The notes beneath the pieces were generated by a model. That model did no database searches and was not told the origin of the DNA. It worked only from the letters and a program-made list of their open reading frames with translations. A DNA stretch of 64,000 nucleotides from NCBI GenBank assembly GCA_017893485.1, contig CM030364.1, positions 41,540,109 through 41,604,108 of the forward strand, in the 5' to 3' direction. Within the stretch, counting starts at the first letter, position 1. Each line of letters begins with the position of its first letter. Source of the DNA: Hemerocallis citrina (taxonomy: Eukaryota; Streptophyta; Magnoliopsida; Asparagales; Asphodelaceae). This document shows positions 1 to 11,139 of the stretch, in pieces. The position numbers were made by a program, and so were the translations under genes.

Positions 1-659
1 AACAACAATCAACACCCAAACAGCAACTCCACAACAGATCAAAAACACCAAACACAAGATCACTCCCTCCTTCTCAGAACAGGAAAACAGCAACAATCCA
101 ATACCCAAACAGCAACTCCACAGCGGATCAAAACACCAAACAGCAATTTCCCTTCCCAAACACCAAACAGCAATGCAACTTCCCCCTTCTTCCACACCAT
201 AACGGCAGAGAGAAAGAGAGCGACTTGCAGTGACTGAGAGGTAAAGGTGGTTGCTGCCGTTTGCGGCGGCACAGTCAAGTGGCGTCGGGATCGGCGATCG
301 AGCAGCGCGCAGATGCACTATTGCTGTCGTCGAAAGGGAAAGGGAGAGGAACATGGGTTCGGGGAGATGTGCTGGTGGTGGCGATGGGGAGGGTCGACGA
401 TGAGGGGCATTGCCAGAGGTCAGGGCAGCGCCGGGAGAAGGTGGGTTCAGGGTTGGGAAGATGAATAGTAACGGGTTTAGTTTGGGTGGGAAATCAAGGG
501 TCGGGGAGAGAGAAAATAGGGAGGAGAGAGGATTGGGGTCGACGAGGATCGGGTCGATGAAGAGGTTCGGGGATCGGGGTTTGCTCGGGATCGGATCGGG
601 ATGGAGGCTGCAGATCCGATCGCCTCCGTCCTTTCTTCTCTTCAACTAGCCTAGATCTT
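1..659. other. No recognised gene; GC-rich stretch
   Basis: The first 240 bases are a loose repetition of CAAACAGCAACTCCACA-like words. From about 250 the sequence becomes GC-rich with many GGGTCGG and GATCGG words. Only short overlapping open frames occur (for example 247-468 and 410-649), and none shows a recognisable domain. It may be part of the neighbouring LTR-derived element or a gene leader. I assign no function. Confidence 0.4.
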
Positions 660-947
660 GTTAGGCTCTGAGTTTCAGCCTATATATAGGAGAAAATAGA
701 ATACTAAACTGATACATAACCAATACGGGACTAAACCAATATTTAATCTAATATAATATCTAACACCCCCTCTCAAACTCAAGTTGGTTCAAACAACAAG
801 AGTTCGGAATACTGACGATGGTTCAGTGTGGAAGGAACGGCAAATTGTGATGCTTGTAACGCGCTGTGATGGCACTTGTGACGGAAACTGAGAACTATAG
901 GTGTTGTCGGAAGGAAGTAGTGGTAGCCGCACTGTTGAGATCTCACC

Positions 948-1125
948 CGTAATAGTGGGCGGGATCTCCTTATCCTGATCTATAATTGGATCTCACCCGT
1001 GACTTGAGACATAGTCGATGATGGGATCTCACCCCTGACTTGAAACATAATCGATGATAGGATCTCACCCCAGACTTGAGAATTGTCTATGTTTGGGATC
1101 TCATCCCTGAACTGAGAATTGGATG
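948..1125. repeat. Degenerate GGATCTCACCC tandem repeat
   Basis: A 35-45-bp unit starting GGATCTCACCCNTGACTTGA recurs about five times with drift. It lies inside the copia-like element, just internal to its polypurine-tract-like sequence. Confidence 0.6.
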
Positions 1126-1178
1126 TTGATAACACCCCTCTTTAAACTGGATGCTGATAACACCCCCTCTCAAACTCA

Positions 1179-1310
1179 CGATCGATCAACCGGAGTGAGT
1201 TGACGATCTGGATGTAGAAGCACAAGAAACAATCGATCAATCGGAGTGAGTTGATGATCACGATCGATCAACCGGAGTGAGTTGACGATCTGAATGTAGA
1301 AGCACAAAAA
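1179..1310. repeat. Tandem CGATCGATCAACCGG repeat
   Basis: Three copies of a unit beginning ATCGATCAACCGGAGTGAG start near 1181, 1232 and 1263. Copies one and three also share the following GATGTAGAAGCACAA. The repeat is internal to the copia-like element. Confidence 0.6.
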
Positions 1311-2310
1311 CTTGCGGGTAGGGATTTTTTTTAATATCCCACCAAATAATGAGCATGAAGAAAATACACAAGTAATCACCACTCAACAGAACTAAATCTT
1401 GAAAATAAACCACCATTGGTATGCAAATCCACACTGAATCCACTTCAAATAGGGGATCCAAAAAAGGTGAGATGAACTTAAGGGAGTGCTCCAAACGAAC
1501 CGAATACGAAGTAGAAGGGGTAGAGGAGATCCAGAGAACCAAAAAACCACATACCTCCAGAGAACCAAAAACCATATACCCAATAAACCAGCTCCCGAAA
1601 GCAAAGATGAAGTAACAGCAGAGAGCAGCGTAGATCTGAAGAAAACATGCCAGATCTGGCAAGTGAGATTCGATGCTGTGCAGACGATCTAGATGGTGCT
1701 GGTGTTGACAGGTGCGGGAGGTGAACAGAGGAGGTAGCAGTCGCTCGACGAGGGTGCAGCGGATGGTTTCGGCGCCGAAACAGAGGAAGGGGTAGAGGAT
1801 GACGACTGCGGTGGTGCTCTGTGGTGGAGATCGACGAGGATGGGTTTCAAAATTGACAGAGGTAGGAAGAAGGTGAAAGGGTGATGACGGCTGCTGTAGA
1901 TTAGGATTAGTTAGGGTTTTGCATCTTGTTGTTAGATGACGACTAGGATTTTGGAGATTTAGGTTTTGGGGGGTGATTAGGGTTTTGATCAAGATTGGGA
2001 GAGGAATGTCGGGAGGTGGAGTGATTCTGATGAAGATGAGAACCACCCCTCCTCGACGACAATGATCAAATTAGTATATGCCTTATAGGACGATAGGCTC
2101 TAATACCATGTTGAAAACAGATTTGGGGAAAATCTTTATTATTCTTCTTATTCTTTATTCTTTACAGTATACATCTATATATAAGAATTACAATTTTGAA
2201 GGAGAAGAAAGAAGATTGAGAGAAGAATGAGGGGCGAGATATTTAGAAAATTTGTTCCCTATAGATTAGAAAACAGAATATACATATTAGTACTTACTAC
2301 ATTTCAACAG

Positions 2311-2733
2311 CATGCACACGGTAAGACTCTTGGACTTCATATAGATAAACCACATCTTTGTCATATTTATTACATCGTAAGACTTGCATATACCTAAAAT
2401 TAACGTGTCTATGGATTTCTACTCTACATCAAATGGCATTAATTTGTTGTGTAATTAAATAGACCGTGCATGTTACAACCGCATGAAACATGAGTAAGTA
2501 ACATGCAAAAAACTTAATTTTTTCTATGTATACATATTATGACATGCAAATCGTTAAAAACAGTGCAAATAGTCTCCCTCCGTGTGATTATAAATTTATA
2601 ATCACTATACTGAAAATTACCTCACGAGAGCATGAAGTTCCTTCCCTCAACATATATTTTCACCTGTTATGTAATGAATGACAATAAAGGTCGCCAATCA
2701 CATCCTGCTCTTGTATACCAATAATTTCATTGA
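2311..2733. other. AT-rich intergenic DNA
   Basis: I see no open frame, repeat or RNA gene between the copia-like LTR and the LINE target site. Confidence 0.5.
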
Positions 2734-2751
2734 TAAAATACTTCATGATAT
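2734..2751. repeat. LINE target-site duplication, left copy
   Basis: The 18-bp sequence TAAAATACTTCATGATAT is repeated exactly at 9629-9646. Together the copies bracket the LINE and mark a single target-primed insertion. Confidence 0.93.
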
Positions 2752-3938
2752 TTTTTTTGATGTAAGCGGATAGAGTCGAAAGACTCCAGCCAGATCAAAA
2801 AATATATTAACAATAAACGACTGTACAAAAACAACGAGGAGAGTTTTACAAGCAGTAAAACCAGAGCCGGAAAGCTCGCAGATCAACAGACAGGAAAAAA
2901 TTACAAAGATTACAAGGATCACCACTCAGACAAGCAAGAAATAAACTGAAAAAGCGCCAGAGGAAAAGTCACCAAACGATGACAATCCCAGGCAACCGAC
3001 AGCACCAAAAAAAAAACCACACAACAGCAGACTTAACGCCAACGCAGCAGGACCAGGGATGGCGCACCAACAGGGTGAGGGCGAAAGCCGTGGAACAAGA
3101 CCATGACCCACAAAAGAATGCATCGCAGCTACACTCGCCAGCAGGGGTCAATAATCAAACCCGAGAAGCCTCCCGCGCCAAACGAAAGCAGAAGTGGCCT
3201 GACGACCTGGCACACCAAAGGAAAAAAACGCCGCGGCACTGAGAGCTGCTCAGAGCGGCGAGACGGATAAGGACAGCGGGCACGCGAGTCTCCAAACAAA
3301 CAAACAAAGGAAAGACACAGCCATCATCCCAACGGCAAAAGAACGACAGCATTCAAAATAGCCAGGAGGACACAGCTAGCTCTCCCAACAAACCACACAA
3401 CCGAAATTAAAGCACAATAAATCAACGATTGGAGCACGCGCTCCCAAAACACAAAAAAATAAGGGCAGTAAAAAATAATTGCCAGGACAACAAACAGTCA
3501 TCAACCAAGCACACATAAAAACATCGTCCGAAGCAAGCAGTGTCCAGCAATGACAGACGAAGCCAAGAAGAAAAGAGAGCCGTCCTAACAAATAGCGATA
3601 ATACATCCATAACATAACCTGAACACAATCAGGCAGTGGGAAGACAGAAAAGAGGGCTTAAAAGAACCCAAGACAAAGGTCTGAGGATCGCACAATAGTC
3701 ATATGCTGCTAAATCCAACCCAAGGCTAAGTAAACAGACATACTACAAAATAATTAGCCACCAAAAGACAAAGCAATAACAGCCCAAACATCCTGCGCAA
3801 AAGAGTTCAGCGGAGCTAGTGAAACACAAAAGAAACAGAAACAAAAGAGGCCCAGAAGCAGCACAGAGGAGAGAAGACTGCCCCCAAGATTAAACCTGCG
3901 AAAATGAACGATGTAAGCATCCATCCAAAAATAGAGAA

Positions 3939-6900
3939 TCATAAAGCAGAAAGACTGGTAAGGCAAAGCAAAGATTCGTCCAAACGGGTACTATAAAAAG
4001 AAACTCTGTCTTCGAGCTTAACCTTCGAAGACCAAAATTTAAACAGAAATAAAAACTCTTCTATCAAAGAAATAATAGAGGAGGCCCTATGTGAGAAAAG
4101 CCTACGGTTTCTTTCCTACCACACAATCCAAATAATGATATGAATCGATAGGTTCCAACCTTTTTGAAACCTCGGGTGCGAAGAGGGGGAATCCCAACAA
4201 GAGACAAGATTGGAAAGCAAGGTCGGGTTTTCCCAAGCTAGGGCTACAATCTTCCAAAGAGGAGCGATGAAGGAGCAGCACACAAAAAGGTGATTACCAT
4301 CTTCTGAAACATCCGAGCACATGGGACAGAGTTGTCCCCACGCTAGATTTCTTTTGTTAAGAATCTCGACCGTGAGTAATTTGTTGTTAAGAGCCAGCCA
4401 AGAGTTTATTTTAACCTTGAGAGGAACGCAGGAACTCCAGATGAAACTAGCTAAAGGGGATTTAATCCTGCGAAAGTTAAGGAAACTATAAAACGATTTA
4501 ACAGAGAAGGACCCGGAGGCGCTCCAACGCCAAGCAATGTCTTCCAATGGTTGCCAATCGAAAAGATTAAGAGAGTCAATAAGATCGTGAAGATCAGAAA
4601 CTAAGGGGGAGGGCGACTCAACAGAGAAAGGGATGATCCACTGCCTTGTGGAGTTACCCAGGAAAACGATTCAGCTAATGAGGCGTCCGGAGAGGAAGCC
4701 AACCTGAAAAGATGAGGATAGGCCGAGGAAAGTTTGGTGTTGCCTATCCAGAGATCGGTCCAAAATTTGGTCCTGGATCCGTCAGCGCATAAACGATAAA
4801 TACCGCATTGGAAGGCTGCAGCAGCCTTCCAGACACCTTTCCAGAATGGAGAAGCTAAGCGATGGATAGATGAGTGGAAATCCCACCAGGGAATAGAGGA
4901 GAAATAATACCCTTTGATACACTGAACCCAAGGCAGGTGTTCAACTTTGTGGAATCTCCAGAGCCATTTGCCTAACAGGACGATATTATGGTCCCGAAGA
5001 TTTAATACTCCCAATCCACCGTTAGCCTTGGAGGAACAGATAATGTTCCAATTGCAAAGGTGAGAACCTTGCTTAAAAAAGGCTGCTCCAGACTAGAAGA
5101 AATTGCTTCTGATTTGGTCGATCCTCTTGAGGACCACCCAGGAGGGGATGTAATAGAAAAACATCATGTAGAGAGGGATAGCAGAGATGACCAAGTTAAG
5201 AAGGACTAATCTCCCTCCACGGGAGAGCAACTTTCCAGACCAGACATTGAGCCTGGATTCGATATTATCAATGATGGGGAACCAGTCAGGTCTGAGTAGC
5301 TTACCCCATCTCAGAGGAATACCCAAATAGGTGATGGGGAAAGAAGCAATATGGCAGTTAAAAAATTGAGAGACCTCGGTTTGACGGCTAGAGTCACCGC
5401 CCAGCCAAAGCACCGAGGACTTATGAAAGTTGATGGAGAAGCCTGAAGCCAACTCAAAGCAATAAAGCAGAAGCTTAAGGTTGCGCAAGGAGGAGCGATT
5501 CGGTTTAGTGAAGATAATAGTGTCATCAGCGTACTGCAGGTTAAGGATACCGTCAAAGTGATGGGAGCGCCCAAGGCCATCAATGACGTTAGTTTCGCGA
5601 GCATTGCGAAGCAACTTGCTGAAAACGTCCGCCACTAGGGAAAACAGAAGGGATGAGAGTGGGTCTCCTTGGCGGAGACCGTATTTGATCTTAAACTTAT
5701 GGCCCTCAGAGCCATTGATAAGGATCGAGGATGTACCGGCGAACAGGCTGGATTTGATCCACGCAATCCATTTCGGGCCGAAACCCCGATGAAGGAGAAT
5801 ATCAAAAAGAAAATCCCAACTGACATTATCGTAAGCTTTTTGAAAATCCAGTTTAAGAAGGATTCCTTCCGATTTGGAATGGTGGCAGAGGGAGATAATC
5901 TCTTGAGCTGAAGCCACGCTATCAAGAATAAAGCGGTCTTTGATAAAGCCTGATTGAGCCGGGTCTATAAGGGGCGATATAATCGTACTGAGCCTAGCGG
6001 CGAGCACTTTCATGATGATTTTAAAAGTAGTGTTGATCAAGCTAATGGGTCTAAAATTTCTAACACATTAGCTCCTGCCATTTTTGGAATGAGAATAATG
6101 TGCGCATAGTTAATGCGGTCAAAGGAGAAGGAACCCTGGTGCAGGTCCTGAAACAGGTTGAGCAGATCGTCCTTAATCCAGGACCAGAACTTTTGAAAGA
6201 AAAAAGCTGGGAAACCGCCCGGTCCAGGTGCAGAGTCACTTTTTAAAGCGAAGACAGCAGATTTGATCTCTTCCATGGAGAAAGGAGCCTCCAGAGAGGA
6301 CAGGTCATAGGAATGGGACCCATAGAGATGCTGCCAATCAAGGGAGATTAGATGCGATTTAGGAGAACCAATAAGATTTTTATAGAAAGAAAGAAAAGCA
6401 CGGTGAATATCTATTTCAGATTGCAGGTCCACCCCGTTATCATGGATCAAAGAGATTCGATTGCAATGCTGTCTGTGAGACACGAAATGATGGAAAAAGG
6501 CGGTGTTGCCGTCACCTTCCTTCAGCCAATTGGCTCTGGCTCTTTGAGCCCATTTAGTATGTTCCTAAAGGAGGATGTCGGCATACCCGCGCTTGCAAAC
6601 TTGTCGCTCGTTGCGAGCAGAAAAAGACAAAGAAGCTTGCTCCTCCATTAAATCAAATACTTCAATGGACGCAAGGAGAAAATTTTTAAGGAAATTAGTG
6701 TTGAATTGCCTTTCGCGACGCCAGATGTTATAGCCATGTTTGATGGCATGGAGCTTAAGAAGGAGATTGCCAAGACCGGAAGATCCAGTAATAGAGGCAA
6801 GGCATTCCTCAACCAGTTTAACAAATAGCTGGTCTTAGAGCCACAATTTTTCAAAACGGAATTGGTGATGGTGATGGAAATGAAAGTTAGAGTATAGAGC

Positions 6901-7584
6901 GATGGGAACATGGTCAGAGGACGGGTTGGGTAAGGCCTTGGCGAAGGAATTGTGAAATTTGGAGAACCAACAATGAGAAACAAGGAATCGGTCTAGTTTG
7001 GCCAAGGTAGGGGGAAGACGTTGATTCGACCATGTGAATGATCTCCCGTTAATAGGGATGTCTATTAACTGAAGATCCCTAATGTAATCGTTAAAGATGC
7101 AAGATTGGGAGAAAGAGGTTACCGGGTTAGACCTTTCGGAGGCGAACCTGGTAACATTGAAGTCACCGCAAATAAAACAGAGACCTAGAACGAAATTGTG
7201 TAAAGATTGAAATTCGGTCCAAAAAAGAGGCCGACGCTGTGACGTCGAAGGCCCGTAAACCAAAATCACAGTCAAATCACAGTTGAGAATCGTCCAATGA
7301 AGTTGGACGATCAAGAAGAAATTCAGATGGTGAACCGCGATCAAGGAGAAAACTGATTCTTTGAAACCCAGGAGGATACCGCCCTTAGTGCCAATAGAAT
7401 CCAGCGAGATCCATTTAGCTATGGAGGAGCCTCCTAACGATTGAAAGAGGCGGGGGGAGGGAGACTCGACCTTTGATTCCTGGATGGAAATGAGGTCGCA
7501 ATGGGAGGAAGACATTAAGTCAAAAATCTCTCTCTTTTTAACGGGGCAATGGAGACCCCGGATATTCCAAGAGATACTAATCAT
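3939..7584 (-). pseudogene. LINE ORF2: endonuclease, reverse transcriptase, zf-RVT (broken)
   Basis: I place the start at ATG 7584, which opens the canonical SISWNIRG endonuclease strand. Family landmarks are readable in order. Endonuclease: QESKV, GDFNV, LDRFLVS and SDHVPI (about 7580-6840). Reverse transcriptase: APGPGGFPAFFF, where the usual PGPDG aspartate is replaced, then QSGFIKDRFILDS, LDFQKAYDNVSW, GLRQGDPLSSLLFS and the catalytic YADD (about 6300-5090). A C-terminal zf-RVT domain has KSFYSFL and a CPMC/HLFVCC cysteine-histidine set (about 4550-4200), then ERNRRLFSH. Inactivating changes include TAA at 6835-6837, a frameshift near 6037-6040, a stop at about 5093, a second frameshift between 4601 and 4547, and TAG at 4116-4118. 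The reading frame resumes after each. The enzyme would nick target DNA and reverse-transcribe LINE RNA, but this copy cannot make it. Confidence 0.92.
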
Positions 7585-7828
7585 GAGAGGCACGGTGCTC
7601 CCGAACTCTGATATGTTCGGACTGTCTAAGAATTTTAATAGGAAGAGCAGCGTCAGAAGCAAGCTTGAAACCCAAAGACTGGGCAAGGGACACCATCTCG
7701 ATATCCGAAATAGATTCGAATTGAGGGTAAAAAATAGATCCTAAAGGAGCGGTAGGGGGAGAAGCAAAGGGATGAGGAGAAGTCGAAGAGACGGGGGGGC
7801 TAGAGGAAGAAAGTGAAGAATATTTCCT

Positions 7829-9514
7829 CTAGAGTCGAGCACTAGATCTAATCAAACGATTAGAGCGTCGGCCAGACGAGGGGGACATACGAGGAGAGTC
7901 TAGCACATGCTCGCTAGAAGGGGAGGGTGGAGACAGAGCCTTGTCCTTAATGGGGCTAGTCGAGGGTGCAACTAAGGTGGAAATAGCGGCTGAGTAACGA
8001 AACCCCGGGACTCTCCGATACGGAGAAACGAGGAGAGCACCGGAAGGCTGGGCCTTCCGACTCCCTCGAAACCGGGCAAATATATCAAGCGAGAGCCACA
8101 GAAGAAGCAAAGAAAAGGAGGACAGTGGGCGCAAGGCCCAACAAGGCCCTACAGATGCAACCCAAAATGCAGGAGTCGCAAACTCCAAAAAGAAAAAATG
8201 CAAACAAAAATCGACAGAAATACTGAAAGAGAACATAGATGAAACGACACAAGAAAAACGCAATACCTGTTTGGAAGCCTGCGCAAGCTCCAGATCAGCT
8301 ACTTCATCTTGAAGCAAATCATCCTGATCAACCCATTCCAGGGCTTTAGAGGGAGCGGAGTTCTTAGCAGTGAGCGAGAACGGAGAAGACGGAGTAGCAC
8401 TGGGGGTGGGGAAGTGCGCCAACTGTTGAAATCTCTCCCAATCTGAAGCGAAGGTGGGGTTAACCTCCCAAGCAGGCCATTGATCAGCCAGCGGGAGAGC
8501 GGATGGAGAAGCCTGAGTGCTTTTGCCAGTAGTCGAAGTCTGAGAGGGAATCAGAGGGTTGGGCGGCTTTGAAGCAAGAGAGGGAGAATGAGACAAACCC
8601 CTCGACTGTGGCTGAGAAGAGCGCTCAGGGTTTATCCAAACCAGGTTCGGCACCTTAGACGGCATGATCTTCGTGGTACTTGGCGCGTGGAAAGGCTTGC
8701 GATGTGACGGCAAGTCTCTCCTCGCTGGGGGTTTAGGAGCAGGCTTTCTAATAAAGTGCCCTGACTTGGGCATAGAAGAAGAGCCAGGGTGAAACACTGG
8801 GGAGGGATCGGGGGAAAATGCAGGCTTAGGGGACCCCGACGAAGGAGCCGCATCATGATACTGAACTGACACTGAAAAGGCAGAGATGCCGTCTTTCAGG
8901 CAGTACGCCTCGATCCGCTCTTTAGGAGCGGGGCATCGGAACAAAGCTTCGACCTGAAGACTGCCAGAAGCTAGCCAAGCGCAGGAGGAGATGCTAACGA
9001 TCTCTCCAATACATCTGGCCATGGGCCCAATTAGTCTCATAGAGTCACAAAAGGGGGGAAGGCCCACAAGGGAGACTTTGATAGGCACAGGGTCCAGAGC
9101 CGACGAAGGAGAACTGATAGAGACCCATTTGCGAATGGCAAGGGAAATGGTACCGATCGCAAGAGAAGAATTGGCGCAGAGCTCTTCGAGAATCTTGGGG
9201 GAGGGACACCGGATGATAGCATCTCCGTTAGAGCAAGAGTAGAGCACCCAATCCCAATCTCGAACGTTACAAGAGTTGCCAAGAAATGAGTTGAGGGTGT
9301 AGAAGGGAATCGAGCCTCCGAGGAAGGAGATGGCCCCGTAAGTGCTAAAGAACTTCAATCTATCAGAAAGCTCCGTGTCCGGTAAATAAACTTGAGTCAC
9401 AACCGGCTTAACCGGAGGGAGAGAAGGAACAGCCAGAGCGATAGATCCAGTAGGAGTAGTAGCAGACAGACGAGAGGGGGAAACGAAAAGGGTCTGAGGA
9501 GAAAGCAAAGGCAA
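7829..9514 (-). CDS. LINE ORF1 protein, RRM-like (DUF4283-type) nucleic-acid binding
   Basis: This is an uninterrupted 561-codon frame. Residues about 30-215 look like the RRM-like N-terminal domain of plant L1 ORF1 proteins: alternating hydrophobic strands, then a basic IRKWVS word and a second beta-rich segment ending QVEALFRCP. A long Ser/Pro/Lys-rich linker follows. Residues about 415-510 are strangely hydrophobic and Phe/Leu/Ser-rich, and begin at an AAACAG/GTATTG junction, so they might be a retained intron. The C-terminus is Ser/Arg-rich (RRSNRLIRSSARL). No CCHC knuckle is obvious. ORF1 proteins coat LINE RNA. That ORF1 stayed open while ORF2 decayed may be chance. Confidence 0.75.
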   Translation of the reverse strand: MPLLSPQTLFVSPSRLSATTPTGSIALAVPSLPPVKPVVTQVYLPDTELSDRLKFFSTYGAISFLGGSIPFYTLNSFLGNSCNVRDWDWVLYSCSNGDAIIRCPSPKILEELCANSSLAIGTISLAIRKWVSISSPSSALDPVPIKVSLVGLPPFCDSMRLIGPMARCIGEIVSISSCAWLASGSLQVEALFRCPAPKERIEAYCLKDGISAFSVSVQYHDAAPSSGSPKPAFSPDPSPVFHPGSSSMPKSGHFIRKPAPKPPARRDLPSHRKPFHAPSTTKIMPSKVPNLVWINPERSSQPQSRGLSHSPSLASKPPNPLIPSQTSTTGKSTQASPSALPLADQWPAWEVNPTFASDWERFQQLAHFPTPSATPSSPFSLTAKNSAPSKALEWVDQDDLLQDEVADLELAQASKQVLRFSCVVSSMFSFSISVDFCLHFFFLEFATPAFWVASVGPCWALRPLSSFSLLLLWLSLDIFARFRGSRKAQPSGALLVSPYRRVPGFRYSAAISTLVAPSTSPIKDKALSPPSPSSEHVLDSPRMSPSSGRRSNRLIRSSARL

Positions 9515-9628
9515 GCAACTTTAATGAAAGGGAAATAGATAAATGGAGAGCCGAAGCACCGGATCTGAGCACAGAAGAGACTGAGAAAGAACTTGTTTTG
9601 AAGAAATGTCCCACTTTTTAAAACTGAT

Positions 9629-9646
9629 TAAAATACTTCATGATAT
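9629..9646. repeat. LINE target-site duplication, right copy
   Basis: Exact copy of 2734-2751, directly outside the LINE 5' end. Confidence 0.93.
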
Positions 9647-10299
9647 AACATGACTATTTGGCGCTATTCAATAAACTACAATTAGAAGCAATCAAATAAG
9701 GTGGCCTAGTTAAGGAACGACTATAATACCTCGCACAATTTATCTGTACAACTGCATCGAAATTGTAAATCTACAACAACTCGCGTTATAAACTCAGAAG
9801 CAGAAAAATAAGTAGTTAGTTACTTAATCAACCCTAATACTGAACATTAAAGTTTCCCATAAATTTGTGTAATACCAGTTTATGGGAAACAAATATGGAA
9901 ATTCAATATATTTACTTAATCAACCCTAATACTGAACATGAAAGTATTTACTTGAGCGAGCGTCGCGATAGTCTGGCAGAGCGACAGTGCAACGCAGCGG
10001 CGGCGGGCAGCGAGCGACGGCACGACAAAGCAGCGATGGGCAGCAGATCGACGGCTCAGTATTGCAGCAGCGTAGATTTTGAGAGAGGGGGAGAGGAATA
10101 GACGGCATGGGTCTGGGTTTGAAAAGGGGCGGGAGGAACAGGTGGTGGTTTTTTTGACAGAGAGAGGGGGAGATTGATTTGAATGCACGGGAAGTTTACG
10201 GATTTTATGTTAATATTGGGGGTTTAATTGTACGTATATTGCACGTGTTGATAGATTTACAAATGACACTAAGGCCTTCTCCCATTATAATATTAGAGA
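9647..10299. other. Intergenic, with a 33-bp direct repeat
   Basis: The word TACTTAATCAACCCTAATAC, with about 13 further matching bases, occurs at 9822 and again at 9913. Between them lies a short inverted pair (GTTTCCCATAAA / TTTATGGGAAAC). From 9950 to 10140 the DNA is GC-rich with short frames but no recognisable domain. Confidence 0.5.
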
Positions 10300-10573
10300 T
10301 AGTTGATGTGTTAATTTTTTGGAAAAACAATGAAAATATTTTTTCTATTCTTTCTCGAATGGCTAAAGATTTTGCAAACTACACCGGTGTCAACTGTTGC
10401 ATCGAAAATATTTTTTTTCTCTTTGTGACAAGATAATGAGCCCGAGCAGGAATCGCTTGACATCGAAGAATTTGGAGATACTTGTATGCACTGAAGATTG
10501 GATGAAAGTGGATGAGAGGACCCAAAATTTACTACAACAAGCACAAAACGGATCAACAAGTAGCGACGATTAA
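10300..10573 (+). pseudogene. hAT transposase C-terminus, plus-strand remnant
   Basis: Two pieces of the hAT dimerisation region are readable on the plus strand. The first is DVLIFWKNNENIFSILSRMA (10300-10368), matching the family's F-D-x-L-x-W-W-K...LA-x-MA-x-D pattern. The second, in another frame, is LEILVCTEDWMKVDE, ending at TAA 10571-10573. The conserved SESAFS segment between them is destroyed by frameshifts. It is opposite in strand to the larger hAT gene that follows, so it is a separate old insertion. Confidence 0.72.
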
Positions 10574-10847
10574 AGATCTACTAGAAGTGCACTACGGATC
10601 ATGTATTATAAATAATTGATAAATTTAAGGGGATGAGATTCTATATTTATGTTAAATAGAAGTGTACGATAGTCCAATGTCTTCTCTTCAATCTAAATAG
10701 AGGTTATCTCAATCTCTAAATACAAATATTTCCCTTATATTGTAATTTGATAATATTTGTATGAAATGTTACTTATCTATTTGATTATAGTTGAGATTTT
10801 GTAGTTCATTAAAACAATTTAATTTATGAATCTCTCTTTTACCTATA
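10574..10847. other. AT-rich DNA, nothing recognised
   Basis: This is probably the decayed terminal region of the plus-strand hAT, but no terminal repeat could be found. Confidence 0.3.
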
Positions 10848-10873
10848 CTAGTAATTTACACGTGCGGTGCATA

Positions 10874-10906
<33 letters not shown>

Positions 10907-11073
10907 TTTTATAAAAAATTCTGACGTTGTCTGGCATCGAACCTAAGACATCTTTTATATTAGTTATGCATGTGCATTGTACGTATTTGTTTGACTGCAA
11001 TGCACGTGTTTATTTGGTTATAAATAGAGTTTGTTTGGTAACAAACTCTCCCCCCCCATTAAAATAGTAGAGA
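10848..11073 (-). mobile_element. Mini-Helitron, 226 bp, non-autonomous
   Basis: On the minus strand it begins TCTCTACTATTTTAATGG at 11073 and ends TTACTAG at 10848. The host base before the start is A and the base after the end is T, as expected for Helitron insertion between A and T. The bases before CTAG (GCACCGCACGTG) can form the GC-rich hairpin typical of the 3' end. It contains a GT microsatellite and no coding capacity. Confidence 0.78.
10874..10900. repeat. (GT)n microsatellite
   Basis: An uninterrupted TG run inside the mini-Helitron. Confidence 0.95.
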
Positions 11074-11139
11074 TGTTCTTACAATTGGTGTCTTAATTAA
11101 CCTCTTCCGTTTATCTCTGGAAAAAATTAAAATATAAAA

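Larger units (their letters stand above)
660..2310 (-). mobile_element. Non-autonomous copia-like LTR element (TRIM/SMART-like), degenerate
   Basis: Reading the minus strand, 2310 to 2109 is a 202-bp LTR-like unit bounded by TGTTGAAA and TTTCAACA. It contains an internal TATATATAG promoter-like word. It is followed directly by GGTATTAGAGCC (2108-2095), which resembles the initiator-methionine tRNA primer-binding site used by plant copia elements. At the other end the purine-rich word GAGTTTGAGAGGGGG (minus, about 766-785) abuts TGTTAGATATT, the form of a polypurine tract plus LTR start. That left LTR (perhaps 660-765, TGTTAG to CTAACA) does not resemble the right one, so two related elements may be fused or the left LTR replaced. 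No gag or pol motif is visible. The longest minus-strand frame (1258-2046) has no recognisable domain. Confidence 0.5.
2752..9628 (-). mobile_element. Full-length plant L1-type LINE, inactivated
   Basis: This is a 6.9-kb LINE on the minus strand. The 3' end is at 2752 with a short A tail (T run on the plus strand), and the 5' end is at 9628. A perfect 18-bp duplication flanks it, so the copy is not 5'-truncated. Order in transcription sense: 5' leader, ORF1 (9514-7829), ORF2 (7584-3939) and a 3' untranslated region of about 1.2 kb (3938-2759) in which I see no other feature. ORF2 carries endonuclease, reverse transcriptase and zinc-binding domains but is broken by several stops and frameshifts. 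The 3' terminus has the same layout (T8-GAT, then GATAGANTCG and a GACTCCAGCC-like word) as the second LINE at 34600, so both belong to one family. Confidence 0.93.

Noticed and set aside
1258..2046. 262-codon minus-strand frame just after the copia-like primer site
   Set aside because: No gag or other motif, low-complexity Pro/Leu/Ser composition, and it runs through the tandem repeats. More likely a chance frame.
10925..10950. GGTTCGATGCC on the minus strand, like a tRNA B box
   Set aside because: No A box or cloverleaf around it, and it lies inside the mini-Helitron.
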